Source: Centrapalus pauciflorus (taxonomy: Eukaryota > Streptophyta > Magnoliopsida > Asterales > Asteraceae). Taken from it: 64,000 bases of DNA. Below, piece by piece: positions 26,239-40,985 of the stretch. Both the position numbers and the translations under genes were made by a program. Below the pieces are notes generated by a model that had not been told where the DNA came from, made no database searches, and worked only from the letters and a program-made list of their open reading frames with translations. The DNA lies in contig JAANYP010006342.1 in the NCBI GenBank assembly GCA_020465985.1, forward strand, positions 434,001-498,000, written 5' to 3'. Each line of letters opens with the position of its first letter. Within the stretch, counting starts at the first letter, position 1.

Positions 26239-26698
26239 CACTACAAGAAAAGTGCCATTTAGTGACACATGCTTTTACCGACACAAAAATAAGTGTCACT
26301 ATACCTTACTTTTAGTGACACTTATGAAAAAAGTAGGTATAGAGCAATCTTTTACCCACACTTTTTCTAAATTAGTGACACAAACACATACATTATTAGT
26401 CACTATATATCTATACTCACTCCACCTTTACTCACTCTTTTCGTTGTCAAAAAAGTGTCGCTATAGGTATCAAAATCATTTACCTTCACAACAAAAAGAG
26501 TGGGTAAAAGTGGAGTGAGTATAGATATATAGTGACTAATAATGTATGTGTTTGTGTCACTAATTTAGAAAAAGTGTGGGTAAAAGATTGCTTTATACCT
26601 ACTCTTTTTCATAAGTGTCACTAAAAGTAAGATATAGTGACACTTATTTTTTGTGTCACTAAAAGAATGTGTCACTAAATGACACTTTTCTTGTAGTG
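26239..26698. mobile_element. 460-bp palindromic CACTA MITE with GTG target duplication
   Basis: Begins CACTACAAGAAAAGTGCCAT and ends with its reverse complement, TGACACTTTTCTTGTAGTG apart from small differences. Flanking GTG on both sides (26236-26238 and 26699-26701) is a 3-bp target duplication. The arms are complementary through almost the whole element, meeting near 26450, and are built from TTAGTGACAC-type repeats. It would fold into one long hairpin. Confidence 0.9.
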
Positions 26699-26840
26699 GT
26701 GTGTGTGTGTGGGGGGAGAGGGGGGGGGGGTGTTAAGTTCAACGAAAAATTAAATTATACTTGAGAACCGGAGAACCAAGTTAAATTGCATCTAATGTAA
26801 TACATCCAAAGTCTTGGTTAATTTTTTTTGGTACTCCATG

Positions 26841-26841
<1 letters not shown>

Positions 26842-26892
<51 letters not shown>

Positions 26893-27000
26893 TGTATGTA
26901 TGTATGTATGTATGTATGTATGTATGTATGTATGTATATGGGAAGTTTCTATGAAAAACCATGTGCATCGAAAAACCAGGAAGAACCAACTGTAGTTTTT
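26842..27000. repeat. (AT)n then (TATG)n microsatellite with truncated foldback end
   Basis: AT repeats (26842-26865) pass into about 18 TATG units (to 26940). The adjoining GGAAGTTTCTATGAAAAACC and CATGTGCATCGAAAAACC resemble one end of the 32453/58457 foldback family (GGTTCAATGGAGAACC, CATCGAAGAACC). No partner end was found, so it looks like a one-ended remnant. Confidence 0.6.
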
Positions 27001-28183
27001 AGATTAAATATATTATTGGTGCATCATGTGATTCACATATTTAGTATACATCGGGTATTGTGCTGATTAACAAATTAAGAAAATGTATTTGAGAAAAATA
27101 ATTAATCAGAAAAACTTAATAATGGGTATGATGACATACCCACAAATGCTAATTTTTGTGGAATATAGCCTATGACTTTACGAAACACTTGTCATAATTT
27201 GTTTGGTGTATGTTGACATTTTAAGTCTTTAAAATATAATATTAATTTAGTATATCCATTTCATCACTCATGTTGTCACCTCAAGGAACTTCACTTCAAA
27301 CCTCATAATGTTTATATTTGTTGGATAAAACTAGTAAATTATTATTGTTTATAGCTAGTTAGTTTAATAATATATTATTATTTTGAGTATCCTAATTTAA
27401 TTAGACAGCTTGAATATTGTAAAATTAACAAATATATATGAGAAAGTTTATTTAAAAGAAGACTTATATATGGGCAACGAAGGCTAGTGAAAACTTAGAC
27501 GAATAAGTAACGGATTCGTTAAATGATTGATATTACTTTGAACGTACTTACGTTAAGATGTTGGGTTTGAACACATTAATTCACTTATTTTACGTACAGT
27601 AAATTGGTTGGTTTATGTTAATACATGCATGTATCATTTAAAGAAATTATAAACTAAAATCAAAAGGGTATTGCAATTTGAACATCTACCGATTTAAAAA
27701 ACATAAAAAGTGATGTACCATAATATGTTTCCTAGGCCTTTAATAATTGTAAGTAGAGTTAACTACATTTATGGACAATAACATATTTCTTGAATATACA
27801 CTATAATAATTAGCTTTGTATTTTTTTTTAACAAAGGGTTTAATCTAAAATGCATTAACTACTACATTTGTTTAAAAAAAAAATTCAAAAATGTTATGAT
27901 TTGAGTGCAAGTTTGATGGTTTTTATTTATTTTACAATCAAAATCAAAATGATAGTGTACATGTAATATTAATCAATAATAAAATATAAACCAAAAACAG
28001 TTTAATCAAGAATTATAATTAAGTCATATATGCCTCGATTCCCCAAGATTTTCTCATCCACGGATATGATAAAATGGTAGATCAAGTGAAAGAATGAATA
28101 CTAAATTGGTTTCCTTGTTCAACTAAATTTGTAAATACATAATTTAGTTCATGTAATATGGGTATCGTGATTGTTTCAATATA
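27001..28183. other. AT-rich intergenic DNA, no gene seen
   Basis: No coding frame, terminal repeat or RNA gene was recognised in this stretch. Confidence 0.5.
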
Positions 28184-28357
28184 TCTATATATTATAATAA
28201 AAGAGAACATTGCAACGCCACATGTCATTCTATCAATGTATTCATTTCTCATTTTCCCGCTCTTTTTCCATATATAGATACATGCAATAATAAATTTAAT
28301 TTATTAAAAAGTATACAAATAATTTTTTATCTATCCTTCCTAATTTATTTCCTAAAA
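28184..28357 (+). mobile_element. Inverted copy of a Helitron 5' end
   Basis: Starts A/TCTATATATTATAATAAAAG, a Helitron-type 5' terminus (TC after A), and continues with AACATTGCAACGCCACATGT. The reverse complement of this block is found at 29351-29520, the 5' part of the Helitron that follows. It directly abuts that Helitron's 3' CTAG end at 28358. Confidence 0.6.
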
Positions 28358-29520
28358 CTAGTTTATTTACCCGCGTATTACGCGGATACTTTTAATCTTT
28401 TGTTGTTTATATAAAATATGATAAACTAAAAGGTAAATATATAATTATTTTTTAAATAAGAGTATACGATAATGACATTATTATTTATCATGACCAATAT
28501 TTTTCATATTTCTAAATATAATGGATAGTAATTATTTTTTAATATTTTTTTAAACTTTTATTATATTATAAGTAAAAGTTATCAGAGTCTTAAATTTTAT
28601 AGGATTTGATTTGATATGAAATTAAAAATAGATTATATTAGATTTAATTTGGATAGATATAGTTTAAATATCATTAGTGATTTTTATAAATTAAAAACAA
28701 CATCTGTCAATTCATGATGATGACACGTGAAGCCACGAGAATTGAGTATATATACTATTTTAATACTATTTATAGGTTACAGATTAAAATAAAACGATGT
28801 TTGAAACTTTTATCATATAAAATTAATAGAACAATTTATAATATTTTGGTGATAAACTTAACATAATATTTTTATATTTTGATTTAATATTAGATTATTA
28901 AGTGTACTATTTATATGAAGATTATTATATTTTTACAATTCATTTTATATTCATACTTTTTTAGAGTTAATAAAAAAATAAATTTAAAATTGGTTATATT
29001 TGGTAGTAGTAATAATAGAAAATTTTAAGAAAAAAAGTAGATTGTAAAATTAAACTAGTTTAAATTTTGAAAACCAATAATTTTGCTGAATATTTATTAT
29101 TGAAAACATATGACATATATGAACGAAAAAATATATCTAATTTGTCAACATTTTATACTTAATATAAATAATTAAAAAAATTTATATTATATTATAAATA
29201 AATATTTTTTTCAGATATTAATTATACAAAATAAATATAAATATAATATGCATGTTTCAAATTTAAAGACAATATATATGTTTTAGACTTTTAATTATTA
29301 GTAACCTATTAATTTAATTGTTTTTAATATAATGAATTGAAGTAATAAATTTTAGGAAATAAATTAGGAAGGAAAGATAAAAAAATTATTTGTATACTTT
29401 TAATAAATTAAATTTATTATTGAATGGTTCTGTATGTGGAAAAAGAGCGGGAAAATGAAAAATGAATACATTGATAGAATGACATTTGGGGTTGCAATGA
29501 ATACATATTATATTTATATT
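28358..29520 (-). mobile_element. Non-autonomous Helitron, about 1.16 kb
   Basis: The 3' end, on the minus strand, is a hairpin ATCCGCGTAATACGCGG followed by GTAAATAAA and the terminal CTAG, with T next to it, as expected for a Helitron inserted between A and T. The 5' side near 29520 keeps the family head (CATTGCAACCCCAAATGTCA) but the first bases have decayed. No Rep/helicase coding sequence is present; the interior is AT-rich and non-coding. Confidence 0.65.
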
Positions 29521-32249
29521 TATTTTGTATAAAGGAAGAATTATAAAAAGTTGATTAATAAAATAAAATGGTAGATAAGATAATAATAGTAAGGAAACAT
29601 GGAGGCATGTGAAGAACTGAGAATGTACATATGTATATATATGATGTATCAGTGGTGGGAGTCCATTTGAAAATGACAATATATAAACTATTGAAGGCCT
29701 TCATGTCTTTTCTGTTCCTCCCTCTCCTCTCCTCTGCTCTGCTGCATATCTATTTAACTATATATATATATATATATATATCACAAAATATAAATTAATA
29801 TATGTATTCGTCACTAATTCATTCATTATTCAAATATCTCTCTCTCTCTCTCTCTCAGAAATTAAACCCAGTTTAATAATTATTTTATCTATCGATTCAT
29901 AAATTACATCAGACGCTTTTTATGCGATACATTATTATCATGCATGCAAAGATTTTGATTTCAAAAAGAATATATCGTTTTGCAAAAAAGTTATTTGTGG
30001 TTCCAAATGTCATTCTTTAAAATGTCATTTTTATTGTACGTAGACCTTAATTAAATGCTTTTTTTTTGTTAGCATCTTATAATTAACTCAGTTGCTTCAT
30101 TTTTATAAGAAATAAATGAAAAAAATTATTAAATTTTATTTGAACGACAAACTGTCCTACTCATACTCCTAAACTACACAACAAAAAGCTAAACTTTATA
30201 AAAAAAGTAGGCCCGAACAAAATGAGAAAATACAAACATGTATAGTAGATTATTAATAACATCAAGACACAAAGAGAAATAAAAAGTAACTTAAAAAAGA
30301 CACCGTCATACCCTCTTAAAATACATCAAACTTAAGGCTTCATGCTTTACGTCTATAAAAAGATTATGAACATTGTAATAACATGACAAACAGTTACCTT
30401 CATTTTGAAATGGGTCAAATCACAAATGATACGAAAATCATAGAAAAATTTTCTATGGCTTACAACTATAAAATTTTAAATTGTTTTGTTATATAAATTG
30501 GATTAATCTTTTTATACTATATGTTTTAGTTTGTAGTTATATGTATAACAACACATTAATTAATTAATATTATAAATAAAAGAATAAACCGTTGATCAAT
30601 GATTCACGTGACTCAACCTGTTTGATCCATATTAATTTGAACTTTTCGTTTTACTCTATACTTGAACGAACGTATTGTCCATTTCACACATCAATCAACA
30701 TTTCTCTAGTATATCTAGTTATCTACCAACATACGTGTGTCTTATTCAATAAATAATCATTGAGATACATCAATATTTAAATTAAGTAAAAAACAAAAAT
30801 TAAGATCATGTTCATAAGTCATGGGGGTGTTAGTATTAGTAGTAGGGTTATATATTAATTGGTTTAATTAGAAAGATTAATGAATAATGGGTCTCATATT
30901 CAAGAAACATGGGGAAGAATTAGTCATGTTTTAGGGTCAAATCTTGTTTAATATTGGTGTGGGGCGGTGATTGATTCAATTCATCAACCCTAACATGATC
31001 ACTTGTAATTTCCTCAAACCTCAAAATAGGCCTAGCTAATAAACTACTTTTAATTTCTTTCCCTAGGAATTTAATTAGGTCAAGCAACCATATCATATCA
31101 TCATGTATTCTCAATATTAAGTTATGAATTTAAATATCTTTTTTTTAACAAGACCGAAGACAGAGATATTTAAATATCGATAAATCATTTGAGTGTTATG
31201 AATTACGACTCGAGAGTATGTTATACATCGATATCTCGTTAAACTTTCAAGATTTTTGACTCAAATCTTATGCTATGGTGTAGGATTGACATCTCATGTA
31301 TATTTATCACACAAAATTTTCAATTATCTAACATCTATTAAGTTTATATTTGGGAGCATTATGAATGTATCGGCACATGGGCCGATGAAAGGTTAACACC
31401 TTGAGACAACACGAGCTACGACCTAGGCTAGCGATCGATGCTATAGAACTTGATTAGGTATTGTGCTTAAGTCATATTAGGCACGTGTCACATTTTTACC
31501 ATAACTTTAAAGCTTTCGGTTAATTTTCAAAGAAAATACATACAAACAATTAATACATTTTAGCCTATGACCTCCATAGTTCTATGTATTTATGTGTTAA
31601 GTTGCCATAATCAATTTACAGTTTAGGGATTTCAAGTTTGCTAAGTTGGTTCAATATATAACCCAACTTTGAAGATAGTTGTGGATATAGTTTTAAAAAC
31701 TGGACTTAATGTCTAATAATTTTAAAAACCGAACTAACAGGTCCCAAAAACCGGATGATGCCATATATACATAAAAATAGAGAAACTTTCTAAAACAAAT
31801 TCTTAAAATATATTTATTATTATACATAGTCTCAATTAACAAAGTCTAATGAATAATAATATTGATATTCAATTACTATTTGAAATAAGAGCTTGCTAAA
31901 ATGAGCATCAAAGTCTAATGAATTGTAATATTGATATTCAATCAATATTTACAATGAGAGATTGCTAAAATGAGTTTTATTTGATATTTAAAATTGAGAC
32001 ATTACTAAAATAAACGCCTTCATATATAATAAAGATTTACAAATTGACTCTTGATAATTTAAAGAACATTTAAAATGAATAGTAATCTTAATATTTGAAA
32101 TGAGATATTGTTAAAATTAGCTTCTTGATATTATTTGTCTTTTTAGTAGTTTACTTTATTTAAGTTTGATTATATATATACTGCAAATAAAAGGTCTCAT
32201 AGTTTATAAAATTAAATATTTGAAATAATTATATATGATTTCTCTGTAG
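29521..32249. other. Intergenic DNA with small repeats, no gene seen
   Basis: Holds a short (TC)n tract at about 29839-29857 after an (AT)n tract at 29759-29780, and a SINE tail at 30128-30180 (TTGAACGACAAACTGTCCTA, matching the 5883 SINE). At about 31838-32110 it holds a degenerate tandem repeat of roughly 90 bp containing CAAAGTCTAATGAAT and ATTGATATTCAAT. No gene was recognised. Confidence 0.5.
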
Positions 32250-32800
32250 GGTCTGTTTGACGTGTAACTTATGAGAGTTTAAATTTATAGCTTTTAAAAG
32301 CTCTAGTTTTTTTATCCATAAGTTGTGTTTGGATGGACTATTTAAAGAACTTATTAAAACAACAAACTCTTAAATCATAAGCTACTTCAAGTAGCTTGAG
32401 CATATAAAAAATAAAATCAATAATACAACTTTACTTAATTAATTAGGACTTGAGGTGGGTTCAATGGAGAACCTCCATGCATCGAAGAACCTTGAAGAAC
32501 CTCCATGCACCACCACAAATGCATCACAATTCCCCCTTAATGCATCATTATTTCCACGTGATGCATCAAATTCCCGCGTGATGCATTTCAATTTTCTAGC
32601 GATGCATTGTGGTTCTCCAAGGTTCTTCGATGCATAAGGTTCTCCATTGAACTCACCCCTATGTGTACTTTTATGTCATTTTATATTTTCCAGCTTCAGT
32701 TATTTCACCAAACACAGTTTTTTAACAAAAGATCTTGCTACCATAAGTTGTAGCTCTTGCTACCAGCTTCGGCTCCTGTTCCAGTTAGTTTTTGACAAAC
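32250..32800. mobile_element. MITE-like element split by a nested foldback
   Basis: The left end GGGTCTGTTTGACGTGTAAC followed by AGCTTTTAAAAGCT, and a right side with CTACCAGCTTCGGCTCC then TTTTTGACAAACAGATAC, form an imperfect inverted pair. The related stretch at about 36988-37220 (TATGTTTGACACGACTAAC, AGCTATAGCTTTTAGTAGCT) is similar in kind. The 32453-32660 foldback lies inside. Confidence 0.4.
32453..32660. mobile_element. 208-bp foldback element, family also at 58457
   Basis: Begins AGGTGGGTTCAATGGAGAAC and ends GTTCTCCATTGAACTCACCC, an inverted pair. Inside are repeated GATGCATCA/TGATGCATC-type motifs, as in the 58457-58722 copy (GGTGGGTTCAATGGAAAACC to GGTTTTCCATTGAACCTCCC). This copy is not in a microsatellite, unlike the other. 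Confidence 0.8.
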
Positions 32801-32918
32801 AGATACTATGTGTTTAAACATAATGTGATTAATTAAGTTATAATTCTTCAATTTGTTTAAAAAATGTATAAATGTTATAATCTTACTATTCCTTTGCAAC
32901 TTACGAATATAAAAACTA

Positions 32919-34854
<1,936 letters not shown>

Positions 34855-34907
<53 letters not shown>
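34855..34907. repeat. (AT)n microsatellite
   Basis: About 53 bp of AT repeats at the right edge of the 1.8-kb foldback. Confidence 0.95.
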
Positions 34908-34911
<4 letters not shown>

Positions 34912-36296
34912 TTCTATAAAACGTTAATATTCAAAAAAATAAATGAGAAAAGTTCATAAAATTATGTAAATCAAGTTCAGGGAAAAAAATAAATTTTTTC
35001 ATGAAATCCGGTTTTTTCCAGTTCTCAGTTTTGACTGTATGACGTTTTTTTTTCCACCAATCGAATTGGTTTCCTAACTGAATCCCGGTTGAACCCGTTC
35101 AACCGGTTCGGTTTTAAAACAATGGTTGTGAAGACGTGGTCGAGTGTCAACCGACATGCATGAAATAATTGGTTTAGGCCCATAATAAAAAAAAAAAAAA
35201 AAAAGGAAACAATCTTAGCCCACCATTAGTTCTAATAATTGGCAGCACAAAAGGCCGAAGAGAATGCAATCATGCATATGGTAATTGGTACCTATGCAAA
35301 GTAATGAAGTATCACTATCACAATAACCAAGCTTATATACATAACAAATGAATATATAAATCGAACTTTATTTAAACTTACAAATAAAATATGAACATAA
35401 CCGATAAAAAGATGATATTTCGATATTTCATTACTATAAACAAACACATATTCTCTTCATTTTGTCTCTCCAAATCACGTTCTTCACTTCTCGATCATTT
35501 GCTTAATGTTTGTTTATACTTTCGTTAAAAGATAGATTAGAGTGTCAAATCGTTCTATATTTGTTGTGCCTTCGGATGTCAACGTGGAGCATACGAGTAC
35601 CAACATATATCATCATGCTACAAAACAATATGAATTGTGCCAAATCAATGATCATGATTTGGAAAACACATTTCGTACAACCAAACTTACACCCAACCAA
35701 ATGTTCAAAAAAATCAAGATAATAGAAAAATTAAAAAAAAAAAGATTTAAAATATAATTATTGTATATAAATGTGGAAAGCCAATGTTAACCAAGCATGG
35801 GTTGGTAGTGCAATGTCAATAGAAATATGCAAATTAAGCATAGATGAAGGTATTGACTCAAGACAAAGTGTACTCATCAAGAATTGTAGTACCAATTCAC
35901 ATGCAATAAGATGTATCCCATTTTGCCCCTATATGAATGCAATGAGCTACCAATAGTACAAAACATGTTGCATATGATATGCTGGATAATAATTATGTCA
36001 ATATTTACATGTTTCTGACACTTTTTGGGTAATGGGCATTTTGGTAAAAGGCTTCTTGAGGCTTCTTTTGTCTCTCTTCCAACCATTGCAAAATTAGAAG
36101 AGCTTTCATGACTTCAAAAAAAAAAAACTTGTCACTATAAGCAAAAGCCATCATAATCATAGGATAGGATACGATAGGATGGAAAATATTATCCAACGTT
36201 TTTTACACTTTTATTTTAATGGGTAATTTTGGTAAAAGGGTTATTGAGGTTTCTATTCTCTAAAAAAAGACACCCTTTTATTTACCACTATAAAAA
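34908..36296. other. Intergenic DNA, no gene seen
   Basis: A GGTTCAACCGGTTCGGTTTT-like stretch near 35090-35125 resembles a decayed DNA-transposon end. Open frames of about 70 codons at 35510-35757 contain no recognisable domain and overlap in two frames, so they were not called. A phrase like GGTAATGGGCATTTTGGTAA at about 36027 recurs with variation at about 36216, 36556 and 37855. Confidence 0.45.
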
Positions 36297-36451
36297 GGCT
36301 TTTTTTATGCACCATACTCTATAATTTTGACCTATAATTTAACTAATTTGTTGTTTATGATTGGGTGTATGGTTCATCTTTTTCATTAAAAGTGATTCAG
36401 ATTAATCAACCTAATGATTAATTCTTATAAAGTATGGTGCATGAAGTAGCT
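36297..36451. mobile_element. Short MITE of the 'CATGCACCA' family
   Basis: Left AAGGCTTTTTTTATGCACCA and right TGGTGCATGAAGTAGCT form an imperfect inverted pair around 'ATGCACCATACT...' and '...AGTATGGTGCAT'. A related copy is at 41811-41994 in front of GPT. Confidence 0.5.
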
Positions 36452-38536
36452 CCCCTGTAAAAAAAGGCCGTGACAACACAAAACGGTAACTAAAAGGCTA
36501 AATACCTGTCACATCATATGACATGCCCGAAAATAATGGCCGATATATGTTTTTGGTAATGGGTATTTTGGTAAAATGATTCTTGTGGCTTCTTTTGTCT
36601 CAAGGAACAATCTTTTTCAACAAATGTATAAAAGTTTTTGTGACAATACAAAACCATCGATAAGGTAAAAAATCAGTCACACGACCATCATATGTACGTG
36701 ATACGCTTGGGAGTAAATGTCCATTAACTCATTATGCATGTTTTTTACAATGTTTTGTGTTTGTGGAAAAACAACAAATATTTTGATTTCTAAGGACATC
36801 TAGAATAGATTAACCTACAAATCATATTTTGTCATGTTATGTCATGATGTGTCATGCCACATCAACAATTTATAAATTATAATACATCTCATCTAACACA
36901 TAAAATGAATCACATTTATCTTAATTAATAAAAACCTAATTTAATTTAAAGTAAAAAATAAATAACTTCATAGCCCCATCATTATATGGGTATGTTTGAC
37001 ACGACTAACTGTTGCTTCGAGCTATAGCTTTTAGTAGCTGGAGGTTTTGGGAGCTGTAGTTTTAAAAAGCTAGAACTTTTTGTTTTCTATAAATGTGTTT
37101 TGTTAAAGTACTTTTAGCTGTAGTTTTTAGTATTAAATGACATAAAAAGACATTAATATTAATTACAATTAAAGTTCATAATTATTTAGATGGTAAAAGG
37201 GTAATTTTGTTTGACTAAAAGCTCAAAACTCGATTTGAAATTATTTGTAAAAGCCAAAGGTGATTATAATTATATCCTATGCTACAATCCATAGGATTTT
37301 TATTTAAGATTATACATTTAAAGTTTATCCACGTGATTTGAGATAAATTATCAAGATTTAAGACCCTAAATTAATCAATCCTGTAGAAATACATTCACAA
37401 AAGTTTCAAAACTAAACCTCAGAAATTCACATATCACATCTGGTATTGAAGGCCAAATATCACAAAGAAGATCATGGTTAAGTTTTGCTAATCCAATTAG
37501 TTTTTTAGTTATAAGAGATCATATTTTTTATCGGTCTCTGTTGATTTCTATGAAAATTGTATTTAAGTTACGCCGTTAATTAAACAATATTAACTAACTA
37601 AATTTAAATAATTAACTCAAACAAGCCATGATTTTTTATCTTAGCTTGTTCGTGTGTGTATCTTTTAAGCTAAATTGTTATAAGGCTTATTTTGTCTGAA
37701 GGGGCAATCTTTTTGGTAATGCTTTTGTGAAACATAAAACCAATATACACAAAGTTTATGTGGCTAACAAAAAGGGTTAAGGGCTTAAGGCCTAAGGCTG
37801 TTACATTTATATCTTATGCTGAAAAATTACAATATATACATGTTTTGACACATTTTGGTAATAGGGTTCTTCAAGGGGTTTGTTTCTTTGTTTTTTTTTT
37901 CTTTTACGTCTTAAAAAGTGATCTCTTTTAAGTTTTAACAATCATAGAAAAAAGATTTTGGAATGATAATAGAACGTTGTAGAAAGACCAAATGACATCC
38001 ATCACATCGTACTATATGTTGGGAAATGACATCCAATATACGTTTTCTTTTTTAAATCTAATATATATCTAACATAATACATATGATTATAACAATAATC
38101 GTATACTAAATAAAAACTAAATATGAGGAGCTTATTGAACCACGTCTTAACTTTAATCCATTTTTAGCAATCAGAGGAGATTCGCTAGCAATCAAAGGAG
38201 ATTCCCTAAAGTAGAGGTGGAAACCATTCTAAGTGATTTTTTCAGTATTGTAGTGATTTCTATTGTGGTTGTCGTGAGACCTAGTTCATTTTGTCATACC
38301 ATTGCGGGAGTGTTCCCACTCATCTATTGATTTATTTTTATAACTGTAAACTTTAACAACTCATAGGTAGTGAAATTGTTAAATTAAATAACGTGTATTG
38401 GAATTAGTTGTTAAGGTTGTGTTTAATTAGTTAAAGAAAAATTGTTGTCAGGTTTATTAGTTGGTTAAATTGTTTATGCTACAGTTTCTATTATTCTTAG
38501 GTATCAAATACCAAACTTGAATTCGGTATTCGACCT
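36452..38536. other. Intergenic DNA, no gene seen
   Basis: AT-rich DNA with degenerate repeats of a TTTTGGTAATGGGTATTTTGG phrase and a MITE-like segment at about 36988-37220. No coding region was recognised. Confidence 0.45.
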
Positions 38537-38904
38537 TAGGGTGTATGAATATGCGTTTGAAAAAGTACTGCAGCGTTTTGGAAACTGATAATAAGATTAA
38601 TAACTTAACAAAAGTGTTGTCGGAAATTTAGTGTGTGGTTTAGCTTTTGCAGTTTGCTATCACAATTATCAAATGATTGATTTTAAAGTGTTTGGATTTT
38701 TGTTTTAACTTATAAAATTACCAAATAATCACTTATTAAACAAATAAGCTACATTTTTTAACTTATAAAAAAATGATAAAATTAATTCTAAACACATATA
38801 ATCACTTATCAATGAATGCAACCCAAACACTTTAAAACAATTATTTACGTTATTGTAACATAATAATATATAATATTCATCATAACACAAAACCAAACAC
38901 CCTC
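38537..38904 (-). mobile_element. MITE, ~368 bp, third copy of the 47550/55528 family
   Basis: In reverse orientation it carries the same ordered blocks as the copies at 47550 and 55528: GGGTGTTTGGTTTTGTG, then GTTACAATAACGTAAATAAT, then AAAGTGTTTGGGTTGCATTC, and near its other end TTTCCAAAACGCTGCAGTAC. Superfamily and target duplication were not resolved. Confidence 0.7.
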
Positions 38905-39097
38905 ATAAAAGAACTTCTCAAACCAAATTCTTAATGAATTAGTTGGATAAGCTTGTCTTAGGATTTCTTTTCTTTTTCTTTTTTTTTTTTGGTTATTTAC
39001 CTCTCATTAAAAAGTCATCTTGTTTTTGAATGTCTTTTAATGATTCATTAATAAGTTGAATTCATCCTCCAGAGTCCAGAAGCCTAATAGTTTTTTG

Positions 39098-39340
39098 TAG
39101 GGATGGCAATGGGCGAGAAAAAAACCGAAACCCGTGGATACCCGCCCGTTATGGGTGGGTAAACCCGTGAAAACACACCCGTGGATATGGGCATGGGTAC
39201 AAAATCATACCCGCTGGCGGGTGACGGGCGGACACGGGTTTACTATTTCACCCGCGGGTATACCCGCCACCCGTACCCGTGAAACCCGTCACCTTCACCC
39301 GCGGATATACCCGTTAAACCCGCAAAATATAGTCATTATA

Positions 39341-39431
<91 letters not shown>

Positions 39432-40174
39432 TATATATATATGATATAATAAAAATAATAATATTTTTTTTTAATACTCATGACCCATTTCCCTAATTCC
39501 CTCTAGTCCTCTACCAATGAACCAGTCCCAGCCGTAGCAACCATTTCAATAAGTTTTGTATGTTTTAGGTGTTGGATCTTCTAAGATAAACGATGCTGAT
39601 GGTTCTAAATATGAAGAAATGGAGGAAGATGATGAAGAGGTACAATTAACACAAATTTAGTGTATATAAGTAATATATATATAATATATCATATTTAAGT
39701 TTTTAATAACATTATTCTTATCTGAAAACAGACCGTAACGGAGGTGTGAGCGAGCATGGTGGAAGTGGTAAACGTGTATTTGGGTTTGCTATAAAACGTT
39801 TAATGGATGTATTCTTATATAATAAAACGTTGGTATGTTGTTTCATTGTTATAAACTTATAATGTTGGCGAACTACTTTGAGTTTGGAAACATTAATTAT
39901 TATTATGTATTTGTGTTTGTATGTTTGATATTATTATTATTTGGATGTGTTTGCAATATCTTTATGTTTTGTTGGGTAAAAAAATGTTTATAATTGTAAA
40001 AAAAGGTGAAACCCGTGGGTTTACCCGTGCCCACGGGTATCCGCGGGTGGCGGGCATGGGCGAGAAAATATACCCGTTGGCGGGTTTTTGGCGGGTGGCG
40101 GGTATTGAAATACCCGCGGGCACGGGTGACGGGTGATGTGTATCCGTGCCCGCCGCCCGCGGGTGCCATCCCTA
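39098..40174. mobile_element. hAT-like element, ~1.08 kb, with near-perfect 8-bp TSD
   Basis: Begins TAGGGATGGCAATGGGCG and ends CGCGGGTGCCATCCCTA, in inverted orientation. It is flanked by GTTTTTTG (39090-39097) and CTTTTTTG (40175-40182), matching at seven of eight positions. The subterminal 200 bp on both sides are filled with GC-rich ACCCGCGGG/ACCCGTG repeats, as in many plant hAT elements. An internal (GT)n-(AT)n microsatellite lies at about 39341-39421, and a short acidic coding-like stretch (MEEDDEE) lies near 39619. No transposase remains. Confidence 0.75.
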
Positions 40175-40619
40175 CTTTTTTGGATACATAAATAAATCTG
40201 TTTCTTAGTTTTAAGTTTTAACTTCTAAAAGTTTCGATCAGTGTTTGATCCGTGAAGGTCCATTGGGTTTGGGCATTGGTGAGTTGTTGCGATCTTCTGG
40301 GCTTTGGGCCATGGTGTTCCAAAGATATTATTGGGTATTTTCTTTATTCAACAACAACCTAAAAGGCTAAAACCTAAAACATGTGAAACACTCAAACACC
40401 CAAAGTTAATCCATGAACTCCTTCGCATTTAAAGTATATATTTTTATTTAACTTTCTATAGAAAATACATTTAAATGTACATCAATCTATATTATATACT
40501 GCTATTTAAAATTGGGTTTAAATGAATATCACATCTTTTGTAGGATACCAGAGGTACCATTTAAAACAAAAAATTTTAACAAACTTTTTGGCATAAAATG
40601 TACAAAATAACATTATAAA
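40175..40619. other. Intergenic DNA, no gene seen
   Basis: Short spacer between two hAT-like elements; no feature was recognised. Confidence 0.5.
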
Positions 40620-40985
40620 GGGTGTAAACGAGCCCGAGCCCGTTTAAGCTCGAGCTCGGCTCATTTCGAGTTTCGTATGTAAAGTTTGAGCTCTGCTCGT
40701 CAATAATTTTCCAAGCTCGGGCTCGGCTCGTTTACTATATATTTTAAAATTGTAATTAATTTTTAAATAATCTTTTTATATAATATATAACTTGTTATTT
40801 TAATATATTTTTTTTAATCTATATATTATATATTTATTAAAAAAATTATAATAATATATAGGCTCATTAAAGCTCGTTTTGCAAGCTTGATATGTGAAGC
40901 TCGGTTTAGGCTCGAGCTCGGCTCGGGCTCGTTTGATTCGAGCTTTTAACGAGTCAAGTTCGAGTAGCTCGCCTCATTTACACCC
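40620..40985. mobile_element. 366-bp hAT-like MITE
   Basis: Begins GGGTGTAAACGAGCCCGAGC and ends AGCTCGCCTCATTTACACCC, an inverted pair. The ends are dense in GAGCTCGGCTCG-type subterminal repeats and the centre is AT-rich. These ends are widespread in plant non-autonomous hAT elements. The flanking 8-mers do not match, so the target duplication has decayed or the limits are slightly off. Confidence 0.65.

Noticed and set aside
35510..35757. Two overlapping ~70-codon frames
   Set aside because: No recognisable domain, they overlap in different frames, and codon content is like surrounding AT-rich DNA.
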